From an uncultured bacterium (GTDB lineage Bacteria > Krumholzibacteriota > Krumholzibacteriia > LZORAL124-64-63): a stretch of 33,134 nucleotides of DNA. The stretch is taken from contig CALEMW010000025.1 of the NCBI GenBank assembly GCA_937910695.1, positions 1 through 33,134 of the forward strand, given 5' to 3'. The notes under the pieces are model-generated. The model was not told where the DNA came from and did not search any database. It was given only the letters and a program-made list of their open reading frames with translations. The position numbers and the translations under genes are program-made. Below are positions 8,017-17,859 of this stretch, in pieces (the stretch's first letter is position 1; each line of letters begins with the position of its first letter).

Positions 8017-9233
8017 ACTTCGTCCCGGTCTCGCCAGTCAGCGGCGAGCAGACCGACTTCGAGAGCCAGAGTGATGACCGTGTGCGCCCGTTTCACCACC
8101 GGCGCATCGATCATCTTGCTGCCCAACGACACGACGCCCAGGCCCTCCGCCTCCGCTTTTTCGAAGGCGAGAACGATCGCCTTGGCCTTGGCCAATTCGG
8201 CGGCACCGGGGGCGAACCCCTCGTGCACCGGTGCGATCTGACGCGGGTGGATACAACCCTTGCCGATGAAGCCGAGGGCCTTGGCTTCGGCCACTGAGGC
8301 GCGCAGGCCCTCCTCGTCGGCGACGTCGCTGAAGACCGTGTCGATGGGCTGCACACCCGCCGCCACGGCGCCGTTGACGACCTGACTCCGCGCCCAGAAA
8401 CTCTCGCGGCCTTCGAGGGTGCGGGGTACGCCGATGTCGGCAGTGTAATCCTCCAGGCCGACGGCCAGACCCACGACGCGACGGCTCGCCGCAGCGATGC
8501 CGAAGGCGTTCCAGGCTCCCTGGGCCGATTCGATGATCGGCATCAGGTACACAGAACCCTCCAGATCACGCTCGCGCTGGATAGACCGGATCCGCTCGTC
8601 CACGCTGCTGACTTGGTGAGCCTCCTCCACCTTCGGAATCAGCACCACGTGAACGTTGTGGGGAATGATCCAATCGAGATCTTCGAGCCCGCGCAGGCCC
8701 TGGTTGATGCGAACCATGCGTTCGGTACCGAGGGTGTCGACCTGGCGCAGGGCGTTGCGCACAACGACACGGGCGGCATCTTTTTCCGCAGGCGCCACGG
8801 CGTCTTCGAGATCGAAGATCAGGCCGTCAGGAGCGTGCAGTGCGGCATTGACGAAGAACTTGGGCTGGTTGCCAGGAAGATAGAGCCGCGACCTGCGCAG
8901 ACGTTCGCGACGGGAGGGGCCGCTGCAGCAAGAGCGCATCTCGGGCAGGAACTCCAAGTCGAGATCCGGCAAAGCCCTTTTCACCGCACATTCGAGTCGG
9001 GCGTCGAGAACCCAGGGCAGGGCACCCATGTCCTCCACTTCGATGACGGCGTCGGTTACTCCGAGAACAGCGCAACCCTCCATCAGTCGGCTGCGGATCC
9101 TGTCGCCGTACATGCCTGCGACCTTGCTCTTCAAACGGACATCCAGTCCGCCTCCTGTGCGGATCTCCACCGCGATCCAGCAGTCCGAACGTACATCGGT
9201 TCCCCGGGGTCCCGCTTCGCCACACGCGCTCAT
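8013..9233 (-). CDS. Citrate lyase gamma-beta fusion (CitD-CitE)
   Basis: One 406-residue chain joins the acyl carrier protein and the lyase. Residues 8-86 match CitD in length and order: Gly-Thr head, a Ser at 16, Tyr-Gly-Asp-Arg-Ile near 42, Val-Glu-Asp-Met-Gly-Ala-Leu near 66-72, Ala-Arg-Leu-Glu near 78. A 25-residue linker with a Cys-Cys pair leads to CitE (113-406), which has Arg-Leu-Tyr-Leu-Pro-Gly-Asn at 116-122, the Mg-binding Asp-Leu-Glu-Asp-Ala at 141, Glu-235, Gly-Leu-Glu-Asp-Tyr near 259 and Gly-Cys-Ile-His-Pro-Arg-Gln at 326-332. CitE splits citryl-ACP to oxaloacetate and acetyl-ACP. The ATG at 9233 follows GGGGGAG; a GTG at 9248 is less likely. Separate genes are the norm. Confidence 0.85.
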   Translation of the reverse strand: MSACGEAGPRGTDVRSDCWIAVEIRTGGGLDVRLKSKVAGMYGDRIRSRLMEGCAVLGVTDAVIEVEDMGALPWVLDARLECAVKRALPDLDLEFLPEMRSCCSGPSRRERLRRSRLYLPGNQPKFFVNAALHAPDGLIFDLEDAVAPAEKDAARVVVRNALRQVDTLGTERMVRINQGLRGLEDLDWIIPHNVHVVLIPKVEEAHQVSSVDERIRSIQRERDLEGSVYLMPIIESAQGAWNAFGIAAASRRVVGLAVGLEDYTADIGVPRTLEGRESFWARSQVVNGAVAAGVQPIDTVFSDVADEEGLRASVAEAKALGFIGKGCIHPRQIAPVHEGFAPGAAELAKAKAIVLAFEKAEAEGLGVVSLGSKMIDAPVVKRAHTVITLALEVGLLAADWRDRDEV

Positions 9234-9307
9234 GGATGTCTCCCCCACATCAGGGAATGTTGTCTTGAGAAGCCTATCCTGGAATGATGATGCCAGGGGA
9301 GGAACAG

Positions 9308-9324
9308 GGCAAGCCTACCTTGCC
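9308..9324. promoter_or_regulatory. Perfect inverted repeat upstream of the citrate lyase operon
   Basis: GGCAAG and CTTGCC flank a 5-base spacer with no mismatch. On the minus strand it lies just downstream of a TATACT box at 9344-9339, a place suited to an operator or an early RNA hairpin. It is in the 183-base divergent gap between the CitD-CitE gene and the DUF302 gene. Confidence 0.35.
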
Positions 9325-9338
9325 GCTTCTGGCTGAAC

Positions 9339-9368
9339 AGTATATCGTTTGTTTCGAATCTTTTTGAC
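9339..9368 (-). promoter_or_regulatory. Candidate promoter for the citrate lyase operon
   Basis: TATACT (9344-9339, minus strand) is a strong -10. The -35, GTCAAA after an 18-base spacer, is weak. It would start transcription about 100 bases before the CitD-CitE ATG, with the inverted repeat at 9308-9324 just inside the transcript. Confidence 0.35.
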
Positions 9369-9416
9369 CGTCGTGTGTCATCTGCGCCCACACTCCAAGT
9401 AACCCGAGGTGGAATC

Positions 9417-9896
9417 ATGATCCATTCCGCACTGCTCTTCTTCGTTGGCATGGTATTCGGCGCCGTTGTCGCCGGACTCATCATCTGGAATCGCGCAGCC
9501 GACTCGATGCTCCTGGAAAACCTCAGTACCATGGGCTTCGCTGAGACGGTTCAGGCCATCCAGGAGCGTGCTGTGGCCGCCGGCTGGAAGTTGCCTAAAA
9601 TCCACGAAATCAGCAATACGGTCAACGAGGCGGGATTCGACGTTCTGCCGGTCACAGTCATCGAACTCTGCAAAGCCGACATCGCCGGCAAAGTGCTCAG
9701 CGACCCCAAGGGCCGCCGGGCTGCCTCGATGATGCCGTGCCGCGTCGCCGTCTATCAGAGCGCCGGCGACGAGGTTGTCATCTCCCGTATGAACTCGGCG
9801 CTCATCAGCCGTCTGTACGGAGGCGTCGTCCAGGAAGCCATGACCGAGGCGGCCGTGGGCAACGAGGAGCTTCTGGCTCCGTTGCTGAAACAATAA
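9417..9896 (+). CDS. DUF302 family protein with N-terminal membrane anchor
   Basis: A 159-residue protein of the DUF302 family, whose fold is known but whose function is not. Residues 3-22 are a hydrophobic helix (Ser-Ala-Leu-Leu-Phe-Phe-Val-Gly-Met-Val) that should anchor it in the inner membrane or act as an uncleaved signal. The soluble part has family features: Gly-Phe-Ala-Glu-Thr-Val then Ala-Gly-Trp-Lys near 42-57, Val-Ile-Glu-Leu-Cys-Lys near 80-85, Met-Pro-Cys-Arg-Val-Ala-Val-Tyr near 104-112. The start at 9417 has GAGGTGG 5 bases upstream. It is divergent from the citrate lyase operon and 78 bases before the histidine kinase on the same strand. Cysteines 84 and 106 could matter if the role is redox, which is a guess. 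Confidence 0.82.
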   Translation: MIHSALLFFVGMVFGAVVAGLIIWNRAADSMLLENLSTMGFAETVQAIQERAVAAGWKLPKIHEISNTVNEAGFDVLPVTVIELCKADIAGKVLSDPKGRRAASMMPCRVAVYQSAGDEVVISRMNSALISRLYGGVVQEAMTEAAVGNEELLAPLLKQ

Positions 9897-9920
9897 ATGA
9901 CTCAGTCCCTTCGGGTTTAT

Positions 9921-9928
9921 GCCGATCA
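9921..9928 (+). promoter_or_regulatory. Possible sigma-28-type -10 element before the histidine kinase
   Basis: GCCGATCA matches the FliA -10 consensus GCCGATAA at 7 of 8 positions and lies 47 bases before the kinase TTG start. The -35 at the expected distance is poor (TCAG against TAAA), so this is a weak call. Confidence 0.2.
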
Positions 9929-9974
9929 TGAAATGGTGAACCCTCGCCCGGTATCACGATGATCGGAGGCATTC

Positions 9975-12356
<2,382 letters not shown>

Positions 12357-12378
12357 CGAGGACCTGAATCATATAATG

Positions 12379-12406
12379 AAGCCCCGACGCCTTGGCGCCG
12401 GGGCTT
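12379..12406. terminator. Bidirectional intrinsic terminator
   Basis: Two 13-base arms (12379-12391 and 12394-12406) pair with a single mismatch around a 2-base loop, with AAGCCCCG at the outer end. TTT follows on the plus strand and TTCATTAT on the minus strand. It separates the histidine kinase from the convergent chemotaxis operon and probably stops both. Confidence 0.85.
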
Positions 12407-12430
12407 TCCCAGTTCTCATAGATATCAGGA

Positions 12431-14227
12431 TCAGACCTCGATCCGGTCCTTGATCGAATAGCACATGTCCGTTGCATCGTTGAAGTCGCCATCGTCGAGA
12501 TTGATGACACGCTCCACATTCCTGATCGCTGAGCCTGAATGAGCCGAAGAAGATCCGGGGGTCTCCCCTCCGACGTCGGCCGAGCAATACACGTCCGTGT
12601 TTACCGGCGAGACGTCCTCAACTAGGCTTGGTGAAACAACATCCCGGTGCTCACCGCCGCCGGCGACCATGTTCCGGAGCATGGACACGAGTTCGGACAT
12701 GACGATTGCCTGAGACGACAGTTCGCGGGCCGCGGCCGCCGACTGTTGGGCGCCTGCGGCGTTGCCCTGGGTCAGCTGATCCATGTCGTAGACCGCGCCG
12801 CTGATCTGGGTGATGCCATCGACCTGACGCTTGCGCATTTCGCCGGCCCTGGCCGATATCTGGCTGAGATTGTCGATATGGGTGGAGATCTTCTGTAGCC
12901 CCTCCATCACGTCGCGCGCAACTTCGACACCGCGACGAGAGCTGCTGCGGGACTGTTCGATCAACTCCGACGTATGACGCGCCGCCCCCGCACTGCGCTG
13001 GGCCAGATTCCGCACTTCGTCTGCTACGACGGCAAAACCGCGTCCGGCGTCACCAGCACGCGCTGCTTCAACGGCGGCGTTCAGGGCCAACAGGTTCGTC
13101 TGGAAGGCGATCTCGTCGATGCTGCCCACGATGGTCGCAGTCTGATCGGAGGCCAAGCGGATCTCTTCGATAGCCTTGGACATCTCCTTCATGGCGGACA
13201 CGCCGTCGCCGGCTGCTTGCTCAGCTTTGCGGGCCGTCTGCATTACGTCGTCAGCCATATCGATGGTCTGCTGGGAGAGTTCCGTGAGGCCGGAAAGCGA
13301 ACGCGTGACGTCGCATAGCCGCACAGACTGTTCGCTGGCGCTCTGAGCCTGGTCCGCCGATAAACTCGAGACGGCGGCGGACGAGGAGTCCACAAGATCG
13401 GCGTTGCGGGACAGATCCTGGATGACGTCTTCGACGGGCTGCACCACGGAGCGGGTGACGACCCAGGCGAACAGCCCGATACTTATCAGGCCGAGAATGA
13501 CCGCTCCAATCAGGATGCGCCATACGGCGGCCTGCATCCTGGCGTCGGACTTGTCGAGAGACTGAATGACCTCCACGGCACCGTACATCTCACCCTCATG
13601 ATTGCCCTCCATGAGCGAACCGGAAGGGTCGAGCCCCTGATCGTTTCCCCACAGCGCCAACGACTGTGACGGATCACCGTGGCAAAACAGGCAGTCCCGG
13701 GACATGAGGATGGGACGGAAGTAGTGCAACGTATTCCGATCGTCATCGACGACCATATACTCATCGAGACCGTCCGCTTTCATCCGCTCGAGTGCAGCCT
13801 TTTCGAGCACATCTGGTTGATTGTCCTTGTTCCGCGGCTGTATCCGGGGGAAGCGGAATCGATATTCGTCCCGATGTTCCTCAGCAATCGAAGTGTTCCA
13901 ATCTGCCATCATGGGAACAGCGGCCATGACCTTGTTCATTTCATCCCGCTCGTACCAGCCCCTGAGGAGCTCCGGTGTGATGATGCCCGTTCCCCACTTA
14001 TCGGACATTTCAGAACGCGTGATCTCGGCAGCCAAGGCCACGCTCCTGCTCTTATCCAGGTTCATCTCATAAGCCTGATCCTTCATGCCAAGATAACCCT
14101 GCCAGGTCAGCAGAATCGTCAGCAGCACTCCAGCCAGAGAGCCTGTTGCGATCAGACGCCATTTGACGCTGAGGCCCGCCCAAATCCCCGAGCCGGATCC
14201 GCGCAGACCATTCCTTTGGGTGGGCAT
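12431..14227 (-). CDS. Methyl-accepting chemotaxis protein with periplasmic heme-c domain
   Basis: A 598-residue chemoreceptor. Helix 1 (24-46) and helix 2 (237-258) enclose a periplasmic sensor of about 190 residues of the DUF3365/Tll0287 type, with a c-heme site Cys-179, Cys-182, His-183. A HAMP segment starts with Val-Val-Gln-Pro-Val near 261. The signalling hairpin tip ([11 protein letters not shown]) is at 373-383, within a long coiled coil. The tail (about 515-598) is extended, Ser- and Asp-rich, with Asn-Leu-Asp-Asp-Gly-Asp-Phe, and does not end in the Asn-Trp-x-x-Phe pentapeptide. It starts 1 base after cheX and is the last gene before the terminator. Redox or gas sensing is likely. 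Confidence 0.93.
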   Translation of the reverse strand: MPTQRNGLRGSGSGIWAGLSVKWRLIATGSLAGVLLTILLTWQGYLGMKDQAYEMNLDKSRSVALAAEITRSEMSDKWGTGIITPELLRGWYERDEMNKVMAAVPMMADWNTSIAEEHRDEYRFRFPRIQPRNKDNQPDVLEKAALERMKADGLDEYMVVDDDRNTLHYFRPILMSRDCLFCHGDPSQSLALWGNDQGLDPSGSLMEGNHEGEMYGAVEVIQSLDKSDARMQAAVWRILIGAVILGLISIGLFAWVVTRSVVQPVEDVIQDLSRNADLVDSSSAAVSSLSADQAQSASEQSVRLCDVTRSLSGLTELSQQTIDMADDVMQTARKAEQAAGDGVSAMKEMSKAIEEIRLASDQTATIVGSIDEIAFQTNLLALNAAVEAARAGDAGRGFAVVADEVRNLAQRSAGAARHTSELIEQSRSSSRRGVEVARDVMEGLQKISTHIDNLSQISARAGEMRKRQVDGITQISGAVYDMDQLTQGNAAGAQQSAAAARELSSQAIVMSELVSMLRNMVAGGGEHRDVVSPSLVEDVSPVNTDVYCSADVGGETPGSSSAHSGSAIRNVERVINLDDGDFNDATDMCYSIKDRIEV

Positions 14228-14228
14228 G

Positions 14229-14696
14229 TCATTTGCCGTCCAAGTGGAATCCTAACAAGACGGGACTGCCGTCCAGGTTGTAGGCCGTCACGCCGTCATG
14301 CTTGGCAGTGGCGACGCATTCCTCGGTCGACACGCTTTCGAGCAACGGGACGTCGAGCCATACATCCGAGCCCTCTCCCTGCAGGACGGGTACGACGTGT
14401 CCGCAAACCACGTTGAGCATCTCCTTGACGCTGTCGCGGCCTACCTCGAGTTCGTCCTCCACATCGTCCATGTCCATACCGAGGATGTTCTCGGCGATCT
14501 CGAGGCAGAGTTCTTCCGGTACCGACAACGACACCGTGCCGCTCACATCACCGTGGAAGCGGATACTGGCTCGACACCACAGTCCATCGCCCGTCGGCAT
14601 GTCCGCCATATCGCAGGGATCGCCGAACATGAAGGCCAGCTTTTCGACGATATCGAGGAAGACCTCGTCGATGGTCGTGTTGTTCCAGGCGTTCAT
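14229..14696 (-). CDS. cheX: CheX-type chemotaxis phosphatase
   Basis: A 155-residue member of the CheC/CheX/FliY phosphatase family, which removes phosphate from CheY. The catalytic signature Glu-x-x-Asn is present once, as Glu-92 and Asn-95 in [11 protein letters not shown], the one-motif pattern of CheX rather than the two-motif pattern of CheC. The strand [11 protein letters not shown] near 47-57 is the usual inhibitor-of-CheY fold feature. Its ATG overlaps the cheY stop by 4 bases and the receptor gene follows after 1 base. With no cheZ in the window, it is the probable signal-termination enzyme here. Confidence 0.85.
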   Translation of the reverse strand: MNAWNNTTIDEVFLDIVEKLAFMFGDPCDMADMPTGDGLWCRASIRFHGDVSGTVSLSVPEELCLEIAENILGMDMDDVEDELEVGRDSVKEMLNVVCGHVVPVLQGEGSDVWLDVPLLESVSTEECVATAKHDGVTAYNLDGSPVLLGFHLDGK

Positions 14697-15076
14697 GCGT
14701 TTGCTCCCATCACCTGATCCACGATTTCGCGGATCTGTTCGGGGGTAAAGGGCTTCTGAATGAACCCTTTCACACCCAGTTCCCTGAGACGCTGGAGACG
14801 GTGGTCGCCCCCCGCGGACGACACCACGACCACCGGTGTGGTGGCGAGGATTCCCCGGTTCACCATTTCGGCGACCATGGTCTCACCGTCCATCTCGGGC
14901 ATCACGATGTCCGAAATGACCAGGTCCACGTCGTTGTTCTCAAGAATGGCCAAGCCCTCGATTCCGTTCGAGGCCTGGTAGATCGTGTCGTAGGGGACTT
15001 CCGCCAGCTGCAGCGCCTTCTTGACGACGGCGCGGACAGTGATGGAGTCGTCCACGAGCAGAATATTCATAGCCAT
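14693..15076 (-). CDS. cheY: Single-domain response regulator CheY
   Basis: A 127-residue receiver with no output domain. The acidic pair Asp-9 and Asp-10, the phosphoacceptor Asp-56 in Ile-Ser-Asp-Ile-Val-Met-Pro, Ser-86 or Ser-87 in the switch strand and Lys-108 in Gln-Lys-Pro-Phe are all in place. It is expected to take phosphate from CheA and bind the flagellar motor switch, or another motility device. The first ATG at 15076 shares one base with the HDOD stop, and an ATG two codons later is a second option. It is directly followed by its probable phosphatase cheX. Confidence 0.93.
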   Translation of the reverse strand: MAMNILLVDDSITVRAVVKKALQLAEVPYDTIYQASNGIEGLAILENNDVDLVISDIVMPEMDGETMVAEMVNRGILATTPVVVVSSAGGDHRLQRLRELGVKGFIQKPFTPEQIREIVDQVMGANA

Positions 15077-15939
15077 CAGTGCACCCCTTCCTCGGTCAGC
15101 TCGAACAGTTCCTTCAGTTCCAGCAGTTCTTCCAGAACCTGGCTGACGATGCGTTCACCCGTCGCATTGTCGACGCCTACACGGCGCGCCGCTTCACAGT
15201 CCTGCCTGTATTCCATTCCGTCCCTGCCCCCGCCCCAGCCGATGTCCATGCAAAGGATGTCGGCCACGTGGATCAGGTCGGTGAGTCGTCTGTCACCTTC
15301 GCACCGCTCCGGGCTGTGATGCCAGCGCACCGCCTCGGTGATGTGGGGCGGCACCTTCCAGTGCCTCAACAGCATGCCCGCAACCGCGGCGTGGTCGGTT
15401 CCGAGTACCGCCCGCTCCGCCTCGTCGAAGGCATACTCCTCATCATCGACCAGACGTCTGATCTCGACGATTTCATCGTCGACGAACATGCCAAGCACCG
15501 ACTTGCCGAGGTCGTGGAGCATGCCCGCCGTGAACGCATCCGATGCTTCGCTGTAACCCGTCTCCATGGCCAGGTGACTGCACGTCATGGCAGTGGCCAG
15601 GGAATGTTCCCAGAGACTTTCCGCGCTCAGGTCGTAACCGGCGACTTCGTTGCGTGCCATAGGCGCCACACAGATGGCCAGGGCCATCTGATGAATCCGC
15701 TTCAATCCTAAGCGTGTCATGGCGAACTGAACCGAGCTGATGCTTCCGGAACATCCGAAATACGCCGAGTTGGCCAGACGCAGGATGCTCGAAGTAAGCC
15801 CGGCGTCGGTTTCGATGACCTTGGCCATCTCCTTGTAATTGATGTCGGGATTGTTGCAGCAATCCCGCAGTTTGATGATCACTTCCGGCAAAGGTGGTAC
15901 GGCCGACACCTTGGACAGGATTTCTCTCTTGAGACTCAC
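15076..15939 (-). CDS. HDOD domain protein
   Basis: A 287-residue protein made almost wholly of one HDOD domain, a relative of HD phosphohydrolases that usually lacks full metal ligands and acts in signalling. The N-terminal Leu-Pro-x-Leu-Pro like start (Val-Pro-Pro-Leu-Pro-Glu-Val at 13-19), the Ile-Glu-Thr-Asp-Ala-Gly-Leu-Thr block near 42, Leu-Arg-Leu-Ala-Asn-Ser near 53 and the HD-type Gly-Met-Leu-His-Asp-Leu-Gly-Lys near 138-145 are typical. The last 50 residues are an acidic Leu-rich coil. It overlaps cheD by 4 bases and cheY by 1 base, so it is a true member of the chemotaxis operon. HDOD genes occur in many deltaproteobacterial-type che clusters, with unclear role. Confidence 0.9.
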   Translation of the reverse strand: MSLKREILSKVSAVPPLPEVIIKLRDCCNNPDINYKEMAKVIETDAGLTSSILRLANSAYFGCSGSISSVQFAMTRLGLKRIHQMALAICVAPMARNEVAGYDLSAESLWEHSLATAMTCSHLAMETGYSEASDAFTAGMLHDLGKSVLGMFVDDEIVEIRRLVDDEEYAFDEAERAVLGTDHAAVAGMLLRHWKVPPHITEAVRWHHSPERCEGDRRLTDLIHVADILCMDIGWGGGRDGMEYRQDCEAARRVGVDNATGERIVSQVLEELLELKELFELTEEGVH

Positions 15940-16457
15940 AGTTCTACCTCCTGCCCACCGGATTTTACGACTGTCTTGCCTGTGTTCATGTCGAGCACGA
16001 GCGTGCGTGCAGACGCCCCGCCCACGTCTTCGGCCTGAATCAGAATGTTGTTCTTCCAGAGAATCTTGCGCACGACCGTGTAGTTGCGCTGCCCGATCTT
16101 GAAGATCTTCTCCTTGCCGAGGGGGGAGCCGGCTCCCGCCACCTTCGCGACCAGGTTCTTCTTCTGGCCCCCGCGGTCGAAAATACCCTGCAGCAGCGCT
16201 GTCAGACCCGTATCGACGAACATGTGGGGCTTGAGGCGAGCCTTTTCTGGATCGATTTTCGAAAGAGGCAGCATGCAGTGGATCATTCCACCCACCCTGG
16301 CCACGGGATCGTAGATCACCACACCGACGCAGGACCCCAATGAATAGGTCACCAGAACGTCGCTCGTGCTGGTCGAGATCTTCATGTCCGAGATTTCGAC
16401 GGTGGTCAGCGGGCGACCCGACTGAAGCATCGACACATCTTCGAGTTGTATCGTCAT
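15936..16457 (-). CDS. cheD: Chemoreceptor glutamine deamidase CheD
   Basis: A 173-residue CheD, which deamidates receptor glutamines and, in other bacteria, binds CheC. The catalytic triad spacing matches the Thermotoga enzyme as I recall it: Thr-37, Cys-43 in Leu-Gly-Ser-Cys-Val-Gly and His-60 in Gly-Gly-Met-Ile-His. The Lys-Val-Ala-Gly-Ala-Gly-Ser segment near 105 is also usual. The ATG at 16457 lies 46 bases after cheR with a G-rich stretch in front, the only sizeable gap inside the operon apart from the one before cheA. Its stop overlaps the HDOD start as ATGA. Its partner in this operon is CheX, not CheC. Confidence 0.93.
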   Translation of the reverse strand: MTIQLEDVSMLQSGRPLTTVEISDMKISTSTSDVLVTYSLGSCVGVVIYDPVARVGGMIHCMLPLSKIDPEKARLKPHMFVDTGLTALLQGIFDRGGQKKNLVAKVAGAGSPLGKEKIFKIGQRNYTVVRKILWKNNILIQAEDVGGASARTLVLDMNTGKTVVKSGGQEVEL

Positions 16458-16503
16458 GCGTCGCCCCCGTTCATCAACGCCCGCGCTCTATTTGCGGTCC
16501 TGA

Positions 16504-17358
16504 TCATGCATTCACCTTCCGATAGACAGAGGGTTGTAGAAATCCGAACTTGCTGTCGACGCCGAGCAGAGTTTCCGCATGTCCGACGACGAGAAGTCCG
16601 TTCGGATTCAAGAGGCGATGGGCTTCATTGATGATCCTCGCTCTCAACTCTCGATCGAAGTAGATCATCACGTTCCGGCAGAAAATCGCATCGAACATCC
16701 CCTCGATTGGATAAGGCGTGGCGTTGAGATTCAGGCGGCGGAACAAGATGTTCCGCTTCAATGCATCGGTGATGACTGCGTGAGTTCCGCCGTCGGGGGA
16801 AAATGCTCCCCGACGGTACTGTTCTGGCACTGCCTCCACCTTGCTGAGCCGGTAACGTCCAGCCATGGCCTTCTTGAGGACACGTGTCGAAACGTCTGTG
16901 GCGAGGATCCGCACATCTGCACCCTCGATTCCCTGCACCTGTCGCAGCATCATGGCCAGGGAATAAGGCTCCTCACCGGTTGAACAGCCGGCCGACCAGA
17001 AGCGGAACTTACGCTTGCCGGCCTCCAGCCAGCCCGCCACCTCTTGCTGCAGGCAATCGATGTGATCTGGCTCCCGAAAGAAATGTGTGACATTGGTCGT
17101 GATGGCGTCGATGAGGTGGACCAGCTCGTCTTCACCCTTTGCACCTTCAAGATACTGTACATACTCGGTGTACGAAGAAAGAGCGAGCAGGCGGAGACGG
17201 CTGTTGACCCTGGCCTCCACAAGCGCCTGCTTTGTCTCCTTGAGGACGATGCCGGCGTGGTCGTGCATCAGCTTCTGAATCGTCGCAAACTCCTTGGCGC
17301 CAATCGCTTCATAGCCTGTTCCCGACATGGTCGTCGGCGATGCCATCATCGTGGTCAT
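16504..17358 (-). CDS. cheR: Chemotaxis protein methyltransferase CheR
   Basis: A 284-residue S-adenosylmethionine-dependent enzyme that methylates glutamates on chemoreceptors. It has the helical N-terminal domain (about 20-95), the Thr-Asn-Val-Thr-His-Phe-Phe-Arg junction at 88-95, the cofactor motif Ser-Ala-Gly-Cys-Ser-Thr-Gly-Glu-Glu-Pro-Tyr-Ser at 122-133, Ala-Thr-Asp-Val-Ser at 153-157, and Phe-Cys-Arg-Asn-Val-Met-Ile-Tyr-Phe at 226-234. The tail ends soon after the fold with no TPR extension. The first ATG overlaps the cheW stop by 4 bases; several further Met codons follow in the first 12, so the exact start is uncertain by a few residues. The matching methylesterase gene cheB is not in the window. 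Confidence 0.95.
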   Translation of the reverse strand: MTTMMASPTTMSGTGYEAIGAKEFATIQKLMHDHAGIVLKETKQALVEARVNSRLRLLALSSYTEYVQYLEGAKGEDELVHLIDAITTNVTHFFREPDHIDCLQQEVAGWLEAGKRKFRFWSAGCSTGEEPYSLAMMLRQVQGIEGADVRILATDVSTRVLKKAMAGRYRLSKVEAVPEQYRRGAFSPDGGTHAVITDALKRNILFRRLNLNATPYPIEGMFDAIFCRNVMIYFDRELRARIINEAHRLLNPNGLLVVGHAETLLGVDSKFGFLQPSVYRKVNA

Positions 17359-17858
17359 TGCTCCGTCTCCAGACCGCTCAAGACCATCGTCTCTTCACCC
17401 GTCAGCACTTTTTGGATGTCCAGAAGAATGACGACTTCATGGCCGAGCTTGCCCATGCCGATGATGAAGTCAGCATCGACGGCGTCGCCGAACTCCGGCG
17501 CCGCGGTGATCTGGTCTTCGGAGATGGTCAGAACTTCAGACACTTCGTCGACAACGATGCCGACGGTCGCCTTCCCGTCTTCACGATCCATCTGCACCAC
17601 GATGATGCAGGTGCGATCTGTGTTCTCCACGCTCTCCATGCCGAACTTGGCGCGGAGATCGATGACCGGAATCACCCGACCACGGAGATTGATCACACCG
17701 AGCACATAGTCCGGCGTGCGGGGCACCCGCGTCACGTCGGTGATCCCGTTGATCTCCTGGACCTTCAAGATCTCAAGCCCGTAGGTTTCTCCTCCCAGAT
17801 TGAAGGAGAGGTACTTGCCCGCCTTGGCGATTGGTGCAGCTCTGGTTTTCAGCGACAT
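17355..17858 (-). CDS. cheW: Chemotaxis coupling protein CheW
   Basis: A 167-residue scaffold that links chemoreceptors to CheA. The CheW fold runs from Tyr-Leu-Ser-Phe-Asn-Leu-Gly-Gly-Glu-Thr-Tyr-Gly near 17-28 through Val-Gln-Glu-Ile at 33-36, Val-Pro-Arg-Thr-Pro-Asp-Tyr-Val-Leu-Gly-Val-Ile-Asn-Leu-Arg-Gly-Arg-Val-Ile-Pro at 43-62, and Val-Asp-Glu-Val-Ser-Glu-Val near 104. Residues essential for receptor and CheA contacts, including the Asn-Leu-Arg-Gly-Arg turn, are present. It starts 1 base after the cheA stop with a GAGGAG box 6 bases upstream inside cheA, and its stop overlaps cheR. Confidence 0.96.
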   Translation of the reverse strand: MSLKTRAAPIAKAGKYLSFNLGGETYGLEILKVQEINGITDVTRVPRTPDYVLGVINLRGRVIPVIDLRAKFGMESVENTDRTCIIVVQMDREDGKATVGIVVDEVSEVLTISEDQITAAPEFGDAVDADFIIGMGKLGHEVVILLDIQKVLTGEETMVLSGLETEQ

Positions 17859-17859
17859 T

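Noticed and set aside
14693..15076. The idea that the histidine kinase at 9975-12356 and this CheY form a two-component pair.
   Set aside because: They are on opposite strands and this CheY is coupled to cheX and the CheA operon; adjacency alone does not support pairing.
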